Below, piece after piece: positions 7,249-16,719 of a stretch of 64,000 nucleotides of DNA. A model generated the notes under the pieces. The model saw only the letters and a program-made list of their open reading frames with translations. It was not told the origin of the DNA and did not search any database. Both the position numbers and the translations under genes were made by a program. How positions within the stretch are numbered: the stretch's first letter is position 1; the number at the start of each line of letters is the position of its first letter. This DNA comes from Hyphobacterium sp. CCMP332 (GTDB lineage Bacteria > Bacteroidota > Bacteroidia > Cytophagales > CCMP332), in assembly GCA_014323545.1 (NCBI GenBank), contig CP058647.1, positions 1,122,001-1,186,000 on the forward strand. Direction: 5' to 3'.

Positions 7249-7802
7249 TGAATAAAGCATCCCACAGCGCTGGTAGATTTAATTTTAATCTCGCGATTCT
7301 CAAGCGTCGCCACAATGGCATCTTCAAGATATCTTTCTGTAATTACGGTTCTTTTTTGGCCTAGTGAAATAGCCCAGTTATCAATAGCTCCGGAATAGCG
7401 CACATTGCCATTCTGATCCAATAAAAAAGCCTCCGGCGTTATTTCTGCACCAAGGGCATTACTTAGCTCAAAGTCAGGATCGAAATAAGTATTAAATTCC
7501 AATCCAAAACGAATTAGGTATTTCCTTACTTGTTCGCTATTGTATTCTTTTCCCGGCACGATGCCAACGAATTCTATCTGAGGAAAATTATTCTTCAATT
7601 CCCTCATGGCTACGGCATAATTTTGACAAAGAGGACATTCAGGGGATAAAAAATAATAAACTCTTACTTTGTTGTTCGCGATGTCCTGCCAGGCTTCTTC
7701 ACCTGAAATAATTGGTAAATCAAGGTCATTCGGAACTTTGTTATATTCCTTGTTGCAGGAAAATACTGCGATCAGCACGCAAATGGATAAAAGCCTATTC
7801 AT
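7245..7802 (-). CDS. Redoxin-domain lipoprotein
   Basis: A 185-residue lipoprotein (signal peptide with lipobox VFSC, Cys16) carrying a thioredoxin/AhpC-TSA fold. The active-site motif is SPECPLCQNY (Cys56, Cys59), with the cis-Pro region TPEAFLLDQNGNVRYSGAID. Such domains reduce disulfides or handle redox cofactors in the periplasm. The gene overlaps the downstream cytochrome c/copper monooxygenase by 4 bp (ATGA), implying translational coupling and a shared task, perhaps copper-site assembly or electron delivery. In some bacteria redoxin, cytochrome c and copper-monooxygenase domains occur in one polypeptide, which supports the link. The start is ATG 7802. Confidence 0.85.
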   Translation of the reverse strand: MNRLLSICVLIAVFSCNKEYNKVPNDLDLPIISGEEAWQDIANNKVRVYYFLSPECPLCQNYAVAMRELKNNFPQIEFVGIVPGKEYNSEQVRKYLIRFGLEFNTYFDPDFELSNALGAEITPEAFLLDQNGNVRYSGAIDNWAISLGQKRTVITERYLEDAIVATLENREIKIKSTSAVGCFIQ

Positions 7803-7843
7803 AAGAAATATGCAAGAGGATTAATCTTTAATAGGCCAACAAA

Positions 7844-8608
7844 TCAGACAAAATCAGGTTCCTTTTTAAATATTTTCAAAGCTTCATTATAACCCAATTC
7901 TACCAGTTCATCGACTTTCTTAAAATCAAAAATACCATATTTCTGAGCTTCAATAATATTTATGGGGTATCTGCATTTATTCAGTGCGTGTTTTGTGTTT
8001 TGCCATGCTACAATATCAATCGTTCGATCCACCAATTTTGCAAAGGAATCCGGCGTTTTACCGGATCCATCGCCCATGATGTTTACACCAATTATATCAT
8101 ATTCAAAATCCTCAAGGGGTTTAATTGGCAGATTATCTGTCAAGCCTCCGTCAGCGTATAATTCATTTTTGATTTTCACCGGAGAAAAGATCATTGGAAT
8201 AGAACAGGAAGCCACTACGGCATTGTGAATATTTCCATTGTGAATATATTCCACATCGCCAGTTCTTAGATTGGATACCGCGACATAAAATGGCGTTTTA
8301 AGATTTTCAAATTCCTCGACATCGATAAATTTCTTGAAAATCGTAGTTAGGTTCTCCATGCTCACCAAGCCGATTTTTGAAAGCGACATTTTAAAAGCCG
8401 AGTAAAACTTATGCTTTTTGGCGATGTCTGCCATTTCGTGACTTTTAAGCCCGGCAGCAAGCATATAGCCTACTATTGATCCGGCACTGGTTCCGGACAC
8501 CGCCTTCACATTCATTTCAAATTCCTCAATGGCTTTTATGACACCAATATGTGCCAATCCCCTTGCCCCTCCTCCACTCAGGCAAAGCGATACAGATTTT
8601 CCGGTCAT
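7844..8608 (-). CDS. Patatin-like phospholipase
   Basis: A 254-residue serine lipid acyl hydrolase. The glycine-rich oxyanion motif SGGGARGLAHIG sits at the N-terminus, the nucleophile elbow GTSAGS provides Ser41, and Asp153 in ADGG completes the catalytic dyad. The length fits the compact RssA-like bacterial patatins. No signal peptide is visible, so it is probably cytoplasmic or loosely membrane-associated. The start is ATG 8608. The gene lies between the PorP gene and the redox cluster, all on the minus strand with short gaps, but a functional connection is not obvious. Confidence 0.9.
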   Translation of the reverse strand: MTGKSVSLCLSGGGARGLAHIGVIKAIEEFEMNVKAVSGTSAGSIVGYMLAAGLKSHEMADIAKKHKFYSAFKMSLSKIGLVSMENLTTIFKKFIDVEEFENLKTPFYVAVSNLRTGDVEYIHNGNIHNAVVASCSIPMIFSPVKIKNELYADGGLTDNLPIKPLEDFEYDIIGVNIMGDGSGKTPDSFAKLVDRTIDIVAWQNTKHALNKCRYPINIIEAQKYGIFDFKKVDELVELGYNEALKIFKKEPDFV

Positions 8609-8641
8609 ACAAAATCGAAATAATTAAAACGTGAATTTATA

Positions 8642-9664
8642 TTATTTGAGGAAATCAGGGCAACTTAAAGTTTTTTTCTTTGGTTTAACCCTGCTTTTTC
8701 CGGGTGGGAATTGAAATTCATACACTAAGCTGAGCTCATGTGCTCCACCGGTACCGGCTCTGAGCTTAGATACTGTAAGATCATAGCTGTATCCAATTTT
8801 TAAAGTATAAACCCGAAAACCCATAAAGAGCGCGAGTGCATCGTGATTTCCCTCTGTTCGGTCATATCTTTTTAAAGGTAGGCCTCGGTACATCAAACCG
8901 AATGCTGTGTTCTGGTATTGTAAATAGCCTCCAAAATCGAGTTGATCAAATCTTCCCTGGCTCTTGTAATGAAAAACCGGCACCATTTTTACCTGCTGCT
9001 GATTCTTCCACATTCTTCTGGTTAGCGGAATTTCCAATCCACCGTGAATACTAAAATAAGGCGGCACAGTACTGGGCTCTTCTCCGTAGAGCGACTGATC
9101 GGGTTCATTCAGGTTTCTTCCTGTTATTCCAACCCAGAACTTTTTTGAGTAAAGTAATGCGCCTGTGCTAAATGAGAAATAATTGATCCCATTATTTATG
9201 GCATCGTCGCTGGTACTTGAAAAAATCTTTCCCCTTGAGTCCAGCTGATCGCCGAAGGTCAGCTTGGAAAAATCAAAATTCAATGAGTGCAAAGAAAGTT
9301 GTGAACCTACCCTAATTCCCCATTTTCTGGATAAATTCAATTTGTAAGCATAGGCAAAACCCAATTCATTATTGGAAAGACCTGCTGTACCCGCCTTATC
9401 TGTTGAAAAAATAAATGCAGCGCCGCTATTTACGTGCGACAAATTCTTGTCCAATGTAAATGCCGTCGAAACATAATTAGCGGGAATTCCCGGCCATTGA
9501 TTTCTATAGGTACTTTGAAATCTAAAATCTTCGGTGGCCCCGGCAAAAGCCGGATTTAGACTTACAGTTGATGAAAAGAATTGGGTGAATTGAGGATCCT
9601 GTGCCTTAATCTCAAACACTAAAAACAAGCCTATAATTCCTATTGCAATTTTCGCTTTCATCAT
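8642..9664 (-). CDS. PorP/SprF-type outer-membrane protein
   Basis: A 340-residue beta-barrel protein with signal peptide (MMKAKIAIGIIGLFLVF..KAQ) and the family start DPQFTQFFSSTVSLNPAFAGA. PorP/SprF proteins sit in the outer membrane and are usually encoded beside large T9SS cargo proteins, which they help to anchor or export, as SprF does for the gliding adhesin SprB. Here the gene begins 1 bp after the stop codon of the giant PKD protein, so the two form a classic cargo-plus-PorP pair. The terminal KKKTLSCPDFLK tail is unusual for a barrel. The start could be the first or second Met (9664 or 9661). Confidence 0.9.
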   Translation of the reverse strand: MMKAKIAIGIIGLFLVFEIKAQDPQFTQFFSSTVSLNPAFAGATEDFRFQSTYRNQWPGIPANYVSTAFTLDKNLSHVNSGAAFIFSTDKAGTAGLSNNELGFAYAYKLNLSRKWGIRVGSQLSLHSLNFDFSKLTFGDQLDSRGKIFSSTSDDAINNGINYFSFSTGALLYSKKFWVGITGRNLNEPDQSLYGEEPSTVPPYFSIHGGLEIPLTRRMWKNQQQVKMVPVFHYKSQGRFDQLDFGGYLQYQNTAFGLMYRGLPLKRYDRTEGNHDALALFMGFRVYTLKIGYSYDLTVSKLRAGTGGAHELSLVYEFQFPPGKSRVKPKKKTLSCPDFLK

Positions 9665-9665
9665 T

Positions 9666-12600
9666 TTACCTTAATAATGTTACATCCCCAATTTCCACTC
9701 TTTTTTGCCCATCGATAAAATCTAGAGCAATGCGATAGACATACACATCTTGCTTGCACAGTTTTCCACGATAGTAACCATCCCAGCCTATATCCAATCG
9801 CTTGCTCTCAAATATCAATTCCCCCCAGCGGTTAAATATTTGCATGTGCATTCCGGTAGCACCATCGGTGACCGGAAAAAATACATCATTAACTCCTGAA
9901 GAATTTATTTGTCCCCCATTGGAGAAATTGGGATTGGGTGTAAATGCATTTGGGATACTCGCTGCCCCCCCTTCTTTAGCCCTGATGCTGAGAAAAGCGG
10001 TGTCTTTACATTGAAATTCATTTTCTGCTATCAATGAAATAAGATATTCTCCCAATTGATTGTACTCCTTTTCCGGATTTTCTACGATAGAAATGCTTCC
10101 ATCGCCGAAATCCCACAAATAATTGATAGCCCCTTTGGAGTAATTTCTAAAGGCAATGGTTTTTCGAGGAATAAAAATTACAGAATCACCCGGTTTGCTC
10201 AGCGAAAATCTTGCCTCGGGGTTTTCAAAGACCACAGCAATTGAATCGTATTCTACACTTATGGAATCCAATTCATTCATCGCCGTTAATTTTACCTGAT
10301 AGATTCCCGGACTTACATAAGTGTGCACCGGGTTTTCAGCATTGGATTTAATACCATCTCCAAAATCCCATTCGTAGCTTTTTGCATAATCCGAAAAATT
10401 CTGAAAATCAACCTTCAGGGGTGCACAGCCCACACCATAGGCATCAAAATCAGGTATAGGAGCGACGGGTTTGATAAGTACGATTACTTCAGCACTATCA
10501 AAACAGCTTCTGTTTTGGGCAATCATAGTAATCAGGTATTGGCCATGTTCCTGATAGGTATAGTCCACAGGATTTCCCGGGATCTGTGGAGAGCCATCTC
10601 CAAAATTCCAATAAAATTCATTTGCCTTTTGCGATTCCTGAAATAATTGAAAGGTCTTATCGGGAAGGTTTTTAATTGGATTGTCTACAGAAAACTGAGC
10701 AATGGGTTTGACCAATACATTTATGTCACTGTATATGGTATCCGCACAGCCTTCGGAAGATTGCCCAATAAGTCTGGCAGAGAAAATTGAGTCATTATCA
10801 GAATCATTTACAAACACCTGACGACTGAGTACGCCGGCATCGCTGTTTCCATTTTCAAATTCCCAGAAATAGTTGCTCGCATTGCCAAGAGCAGTGAATT
10901 CTATTTCCAATGGACTACAACCTTCAATGGTATCCACCCCAATATTGATATTTGGCTGTGGTAAAATTGTTATTGTTTTTGTAGCAGTATCATTACAGCC
11001 ATAATTGGCAAAAGCTATCAGCTCGACTAAATAGTTTACCGGATTCCCAGTGGTATTGACATAGGTATTGCTCACATTTGAAGCTGACGAAATATTAATA
11101 TTTCCGTCTCCGAAGTCCCATTTATATGAAATTGCTTTGCTTGTATCGGATAGATTAAAAAAATTAATTGTTGCCGGAGTACAAATGGGCGTATTTACCG
11201 TAGTGAAATGTGCATTGGCACTTGGGTAAATGTCTATGGTTTTAACTGTGGTATCCTTGCATTGATAGGTATTGGTACTGATTAAGCGCACATTAAAAGA
11301 TGTATCCAGATTCGTAGTAAATACCTGATTCGTATTTTGCCCGATTCCATTATTGCCATTCCCGAAATTCCACTCATAAAGAATTGCGCCTGATTCCGCA
11401 TTAAAATCTACTGACAGGGGTGAACAGCCGTTCAACGGCGTGCCGACAAAGTCGTAGCTTGTTACAGGATTTACACTAATGGACTGTATAAATGTATCGG
11501 CACACATTCCACCGGGTGAGAGAATTAAGATGGGCAGAAATATTTTTGGCATCGAATCAGTATTGATATAAGTGGTTTGAATTCCGTTGAATTGATTGTT
11601 AATCACCGTACCATTATCCAGATCCCAGATATAATTAAAACTCGAATCAGAGGAACTGTTAAATGAAACATTCAATGGTGTGCAGGCCGGGTTTGGATAA
11701 ACTGTGTTAAAGTTGGCATTGGGCTGTCGAATTACCAGGAGATCAACCGTATCAGAATCTGTACATCCCTGAAAAGACTGTCCTTGCAAAACAATTTGAA
11801 ATATGGAATCCACAGAACTTATATAGCTTGAATTACCGGTGAATCCCGTTCCAAAGGAATTATTGCCAAAATCCCAATTGTATATATCGGCGTTTGATAT
11901 GTTATTATCAACTATAAACTGAGCAAGACTGCCACTGCAAATGCTATCCTGCAGAGCGCTGATGGCCACATCAACCTTCGGATAAACAACAATATTTTTC
12001 AATGCTGTATCCGAGCAACCATTCAATTTACTTGCAATAAGCTCAATGGTAAATGTTTGGTTTTGAGATCCATTGTTGACAAAAATGTGATTGACTATTG
12101 TATCACTGCTGTTTAGGATTGAGGAACCGTCCCCAAAATCCCAGTAAAATTCATCGCCATCGCTTGAGAGGTTTTGAAATGTACTCAATGCCGGACTACA
12201 GCCTGCGGGAATAACAAGCGGCCCTATTTGGGCATTTGCCTGCAATTTTGAGTTCAGCGTATCGTAAACCGTATCCCGGCAATTGAATGATGAGAGACCT
12301 GTTAATCTTATGAGATATGAGGAATCGGCATTTGATAAATAGGTATGGCTTGTATTTTGACCAACAGAATTCGATCCATCTCCAAAATCCCAGGAGTAAG
12401 CACTTGCCACTCCGATGGCGTTAAAAGCAACCATCTGAGGGCCGCAAAAACTATCGGGCGTAAAATTGAAGCTGAGTTTCAATTCGGGTTTTATTAATAC
12501 ATCCTTGACCAGCGTGTCTCTGCAACCGGATGAAGATTCAGCAATTAGCTGAACCGGAAAAACGAGTGTAAATGAAGAATCATTGTTATAAGTATGATTG

Positions 12601-15200
12601 ACCTGATTTCCTGTGCCTTGAGTGCCATCTCCAAAATCCCAGTAAAGGTTTTGAGCATTTACAGAACTGTCGTAAAATTCAACTTGAACCGGCGCGCAAA
12701 CGGATGTATTGACGGATGAATTAAAGTCAGCTTTTGCACCACCCAGAACGGTTAAAGATTTTTGAATTGTATCGCGACAACCGAATGCATTTAAAGTACG
12801 CAAAGTGACATTAAATGCCGTATCAACGGTGCTAGTGTAGGTCATTTGGGTAAATTGTCCAATGCCCGGTTGGCCATTACCAAAATCCCAGTTATAAGAA
12901 ACAGCCCCCGGTTCTGCACTAAAGGTGGCATTAAGCGGAGAACATGATATCGAAGGGCTGAATGTAAAATCAAAGTAGGGGTTCGGACCAATCGAAATGG
13001 TATCCCTATGACTATCTACACAGCCTTTTGAAGAGCTTGCACTTAACAATACAGGGAATTCCAGAATGGTCAGTGAGTCATTGGTAAATAAATGCGATGG
13101 ATTAAAGACATTACTTGTGCTGCCATCACCAAAATCCCAAAAAACGTTGTTTACATTTCCACTCAGTATGGTGTTGAATTGTATCGAATCGGGATTACAA
13201 AGGTCAATCGACGTATGTGTAAATGAAGCCATGACCTCGGGGAATAGGGTAACGTCAATTGCTGATGAATCCTTACAGCCAAAAGTGGTTTCCGCTATCA
13301 GACTAATACTGTATATGCTATCCTGAACAGCATTGTTCTGTAATAAAATGAGAGTATCCTTTGAGCCTGAATAGACAGTATTATCGACGTACCAGAAATA
13401 TTGCAGACTAGGCGTGCCCATGCTATCGCTTTGATTATTCGTAGTAAAAAGATAAGGAGAGCAAGCCTCAATTGAATCCAATGTAAAAATCGACTGTGGG
13501 ACAGGTTCCACGATTATGCTGACCGTATCTATTCCGGTACATTCATTGGTATTGATGGAAAGGACAATATCAAAGGTATCCGCATTTAGGTAAATATGAT
13601 TGGGGTTTTGCAATGCTGAATTGGTGCCATCCCCGAAATCCCAGTTCCAGCTCAATATGGAATCGCCCAGAGAATAAATGCTTTGATCTATAAATTGAGT
13701 ATTTATACCCTGACAAACCGCATTGGGAGAGATATTGACAATTGGCGACATAAAGACATCAACCGTATCGCTGGTTAAATCAATGCATCCTTTGGCTGAT
13801 TGAACCTGAAGGGTTATTTCATAAGATCCTATGCTGTCAAAAAAAATTGTTCCCGGATTCTGAGCATTTGAATTTTGGCCATTTCCAAAATTCCAGTTCC
13901 AAATGCTTACATCAGGACTTGAATTATCCTGAAAATTCACACTTAAAGAGTCACAACCTCTGTCATCACTCAAAAGGAGAGAGGCATCGGGCGCCTTTAA
14001 AACAAAAATATTTTTGGTAAAAACATCCAAACAAGAAGCAGAGCCACCCGCGATACTTGAACTAAGACTTACAGTCTGTAAACCCGAAGTATCATAGCTA
14101 TATGTAGGGTTTGTATTAGTACTAAAATTTCCGTCTCCAAAATTCCATTGAAATGCATTGGCTCCATTGCCCGAAAGGTTTGTAAAATTGATAAGATCGC
14201 CCTGACATACGGTATCCGGTGATGAAAAATTTGCCGATGGCGGACTTGTAATTACGATCTGCATTATTTCGGTGGCTATTCCACACTGATTACTGTCAAG
14301 CAATTGAATGGTATATGTACCCGGTCCCGGAAAAGCTATGGTTCTTGGAATCGAAACCGGAAAAGGTCCCCAGCCAATCACAGAATCCTGACCCGGCCCG
14401 TAGAGGTCAAAAAATGTCCATTGCTCATATCTTTGTTTGGTGTTGCCCAGTGCAGGTGTAGCACAATTTAAATCTGAAACATTTGTAAATGTGACTACCG
14501 TATCCGGATAACAAAGCAACGTTTGCGATGCATTTATAATGGCTGAGTCAATGTCCCATATCTGTATTGGCCTTAAAATATTCTGAGATGGATTTCCCGC
14601 CGTACAGAAATTTTCGGCGGTTAATGTCACTTCGGTTTCGCAATCCACTGTCCCTTTTAAATAAGTATGGGCAAGAGTGTCTCCATGATTTGCAGGACCA
14701 TAAAATTCTATTGGGCTTCCATCGCCCCAATCCCAGGTATAAGTGGTATTTGGTGAGTTATGGACACTCTGGTTTGTAAAAAACAGGGTGGCAGGCGCAC
14801 ATGATTTAGTGACACCGCCAAATCCGGTTTTAACCGAAGCAATCACTGCTTCTTCCATAACCACCAAACCCGATATTGTTCCACAGGCATTGCTGAAGGT
14901 CACATTAAATGTATCTACGGTCGCGGCATATGTATGAGAAATAAATGCAGTACTCAATAATCCATTGCCACTGCTGGAATTACCATCGCCCCAGTCAATG
15001 GTAAAGGCACCGGTGATGTCTCCGGTCATTTGAAAATTGACCGTAAATGGCCCGGATCCACATCCTATCCATACAGGGTTTTGCGATGGTGTGATGACCG
15101 TACCGAAACTCCCAAGGACATCCGGACACTGTGCCATTGATTGGAAAGGCAACAATGAAATTAGACTAATAAATAATATGCACCTAATGCAATTTTTCAT
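9666..15200 (-). CDS. Giant PKD-repeat surface protein with T9SS type B sorting domain
   Basis: About 1,844 residues. A signal peptide (MKNCIRCILFISLISLLP..AQ) is followed by about 18 PKD-like Ig domains, each marked by a W-(D/N)-F-G-(D/N)-G variant, for example WDFGDGTNS, WNFGNGNNG and WDFGDGSIS. The C-terminal about 95 residues are the gliding-motility-associated CHU_C/type B sorting domain (IPNAFTPNPN, IFNRWGELIFES, ending GDVTLLR). It is predicted to be exported by T9SS and displayed as an adhesin, with the PorP/SprF protein encoded next door as partner. I prefer ATG 15200, which opens directly on the signal peptide. ATG 15236 would add 12 residues. Spaced DTxxK and CxP segments recur between domains. 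Confidence 0.9.
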   Translation of the reverse strand: MKNCIRCILFISLISLLPFQSMAQCPDVLGSFGTVITPSQNPVWIGCGSGPFTVNFQMTGDITGAFTIDWGDGNSSSGNGLLSTAFISHTYAATVDTFNVTFSNACGTISGLVVMEEAVIASVKTGFGGVTKSCAPATLFFTNQSVHNSPNTTYTWDWGDGSPIEFYGPANHGDTLAHTYLKGTVDCETEVTLTAENFCTAGNPSQNILRPIQIWDIDSAIINASQTLLCYPDTVVTFTNVSDLNCATPALGNTKQRYEQWTFFDLYGPGQDSVIGWGPFPVSIPRTIAFPGPGTYTIQLLDSNQCGIATEIMQIVITSPPSANFSSPDTVCQGDLINFTNLSGNGANAFQWNFGDGNFSTNTNPTYSYDTSGLQTVSLSSSIAGGSASCLDVFTKNIFVLKAPDASLLLSDDRGCDSLSVNFQDNSSPDVSIWNWNFGNGQNSNAQNPGTIFFDSIGSYEITLQVQSAKGCIDLTSDTVDVFMSPIVNISPNAVCQGINTQFIDQSIYSLGDSILSWNWDFGDGTNSALQNPNHIYLNADTFDIVLSINTNECTGIDTVSIIVEPVPQSIFTLDSIEACSPYLFTTNNQSDSMGTPSLQYFWYVDNTVYSGSKDTLILLQNNAVQDSIYSISLIAETTFGCKDSSAIDVTLFPEVMASFTHTSIDLCNPDSIQFNTILSGNVNNVFWDFGDGSTSNVFNPSHLFTNDSLTILEFPVLLSASSSKGCVDSHRDTISIGPNPYFDFTFSPSISCSPLNATFSAEPGAVSYNWDFGNGQPGIGQFTQMTYTSTVDTAFNVTLRTLNAFGCRDTIQKSLTVLGGAKADFNSSVNTSVCAPVQVEFYDSSVNAQNLYWDFGDGTQGTGNQVNHTYNNDSSFTLVFPVQLIAESSSGCRDTLVKDVLIKPELKLSFNFTPDSFCGPQMVAFNAIGVASAYSWDFGDGSNSVGQNTSHTYLSNADSSYLIRLTGLSSFNCRDTVYDTLNSKLQANAQIGPLVIPAGCSPALSTFQNLSSDGDEFYWDFGDGSSILNSSDTIVNHIFVNNGSQNQTFTIELIASKLNGCSDTALKNIVVYPKVDVAISALQDSICSGSLAQFIVDNNISNADIYNWDFGNNSFGTGFTGNSSYISSVDSIFQIVLQGQSFQGCTDSDTVDLLVIRQPNANFNTVYPNPACTPLNVSFNSSSDSSFNYIWDLDNGTVINNQFNGIQTTYINTDSMPKIFLPILILSPGGMCADTFIQSISVNPVTSYDFVGTPLNGCSPLSVDFNAESGAILYEWNFGNGNNGIGQNTNQVFTTNLDTSFNVRLISTNTYQCKDTTVKTIDIYPSANAHFTTVNTPICTPATINFFNLSDTSKAISYKWDFGDGNINISSASNVSNTYVNTTGNPVNYLVELIAFANYGCNDTATKTITILPQPNINIGVDTIEGCSPLEIEFTALGNASNYFWEFENGNSDAGVLSRQVFVNDSDNDSIFSARLIGQSSEGCADTIYSDINVLVKPIAQFSVDNPIKNLPDKTFQLFQESQKANEFYWNFGDGSPQIPGNPVDYTYQEHGQYLITMIAQNRSCFDSAEVIVLIKPVAPIPDFDAYGVGCAPLKVDFQNFSDYAKSYEWDFGDGIKSNAENPVHTYVSPGIYQVKLTAMNELDSISVEYDSIAVVFENPEARFSLSKPGDSVIFIPRKTIAFRNYSKGAINYLWDFGDGSISIVENPEKEYNQLGEYLISLIAENEFQCKDTAFLSIRAKEGGAASIPNAFTPNPNFSNGGQINSSGVNDVFFPVTDGATGMHMQIFNRWGELIFESKRLDIGWDGYYRGKLCKQDVYVYRIALDFIDGQKRVEIGDVTLLR

Positions 15201-15469
15201 GGTAAGGCTTAATAGAGCGTCTGAAAATTTACGCATCTTTAAGCCCTGTGTTTTGCTTTAAAGGCATATTTGACGAAAATCATTATTCGCCGCTAAGGGT
15301 TTTCAGCCATATTGCATCATGGTTTTCTGCTAAAATTTTAAAAAAATTCTATTTATAGATTTTTATAAATATTTTCTGAAGTCCCAAATTTTGATTCAAT
15401 TTTTAAAAATGAAATGGCAATTCAATGAAATAATTACTGAATAACTGTAATTCATCTTAAGTTTGAATA

Positions 15470-16684
15470 ATGAGTTTAAAATCTATTCTGAACTTAGCTA
15501 TTGTAATGGCCTTTTACTCCTGCCAGGAAAACAACTCCGGACCCTCCGGCAACTGGCGGGCAGAACTCTACCTTCAAAATGATACCCTTCCTTTTAATTT
15601 TATAATTGAGGATTCTGCTGAATTAAAGTTGTGGTTGATCAATGGTAATGAAAAAATATTAGTAGAAGACGTACTCATTGAAAAGGATTCAATAAAAGCC
15701 CAAATGCATATTTTCGATACGGAATTGAGAGCCAAAATTATCGGCAATTCAATGAAGGGTGTTTTCGAAAAAAAGTATGCTCAAGGCTATGTGCTTTCTT
15801 TTTCTGCTCAAAAAGGGATTAAATACCGCTTTAGTGAAGATCCAAAAACCAATTTGGATATAAGCGGTAAATGGGCCGTTCAATTTGAATCCGAAGCAGA
15901 AGATTCAACTTTGGCCCTTGGAAAATTTTCACAAAATGGAAGCAAAGTAGAAGGAACTTTTCTCACAATAACCGGTGACTATCGTTTTCTCGATGGTGAA
16001 GTTGATGGAAACCAATTAAAATTATCCTGTTTCGATGGTGAACACGCTTTTCTTTTTAAAGCAAGATTGGGGGAAAATGATGAGTTAAGTGGTTATTTCA
16101 AATCGGGAATTAGCTGGAATGAAACCTGGACAGCGCAGCGCAATAATTCTGTTGAATTAAAAGATGCTTATCAATTGACCTATTTAAAGGAAGGCTATGA
16201 CAGCATTTATTTTGCCTTTCCAGATATGAATGGTGATACGGTGAAGTTCCCTAATCCGCAATTGAAAGGCAAGGTTGTGCTTGTGCAAATATTTGGAACA
16301 TGGTGTCCCAATTGTATGGATGAAACCAAATTTCTCGCGGATTGGTATAAAAAAAATAAAGATAGAGGCCTTGAAATTCTTGCTGTGGCATTCGAAAGAA
16401 AAAATGATCTCGACTACGCAGCAGAAAGAGTTCAAAAAGTGAAGGATAAGCTCGGAGCCAATTACACCTTTCTTTTTGGCGGGCCGTCTGACAAACAAGC
16501 GGCTTCTGAAGCTTTCCCTATGCTCAATCAGGTCATGTCTTTCCCTACTTTGATTTTTATAGACAGAAATGGGATTGTGCAAAAAATCCATACAGGATTT
16601 TCAGGGCCGGGAACCGGTTTGTACTACGAAAAATTTGTGAAAGAATTCGAAATACTCAGCGAAGAATTGCTGGAAGAAAAATAA
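15470..16684 (+). CDS. Lipoprotein with C-terminal TlpA-like thioredoxin domain
   Basis: A 404-residue protein with a lipobox (FYSC, Cys18), a beta-rich N-terminal region (about 25-235) and a thioredoxin domain with active site FGTWCPNCMDE (Cys279, Cys282) and cis-Pro in SFPTLIFID. TlpA/ResA-type proteins reduce disulfides in periplasmic or envelope proteins. The layout resembles the many Bacteroidota lipoproteins that join a DUF4369-like N-terminal region to a thioredoxin domain. The start is ATG 15470. A TAAGTTTG box (15458-15465) lies 4 bp before the ATG. The small membrane protein gene follows after 35 bp and may share the transcript. Confidence 0.87.
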   Translation: MSLKSILNLAIVMAFYSCQENNSGPSGNWRAELYLQNDTLPFNFIIEDSAELKLWLINGNEKILVEDVLIEKDSIKAQMHIFDTELRAKIIGNSMKGVFEKKYAQGYVLSFSAQKGIKYRFSEDPKTNLDISGKWAVQFESEAEDSTLALGKFSQNGSKVEGTFLTITGDYRFLDGEVDGNQLKLSCFDGEHAFLFKARLGENDELSGYFKSGISWNETWTAQRNNSVELKDAYQLTYLKEGYDSIYFAFPDMNGDTVKFPNPQLKGKVVLVQIFGTWCPNCMDETKFLADWYKKNKDRGLEILAVAFERKNDLDYAAERVQKVKDKLGANYTFLFGGPSDKQAASEAFPMLNQVMSFPTLIFIDRNGIVQKIHTGFSGPGTGLYYEKFVKEFEILSEELLEEK

Positions 16685-16719
16685 ATATATTCTAATATTG
16701 TCGATATAAAATTTAAACC

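Noticed and set aside
15201-15469. Possible small gene or RNA between the PKD adhesin and the TlpA-like lipoprotein
   Set aside because: No ORF with signal, start and length, and no stable hairpin was found. It is best read as a divergent promoter region.
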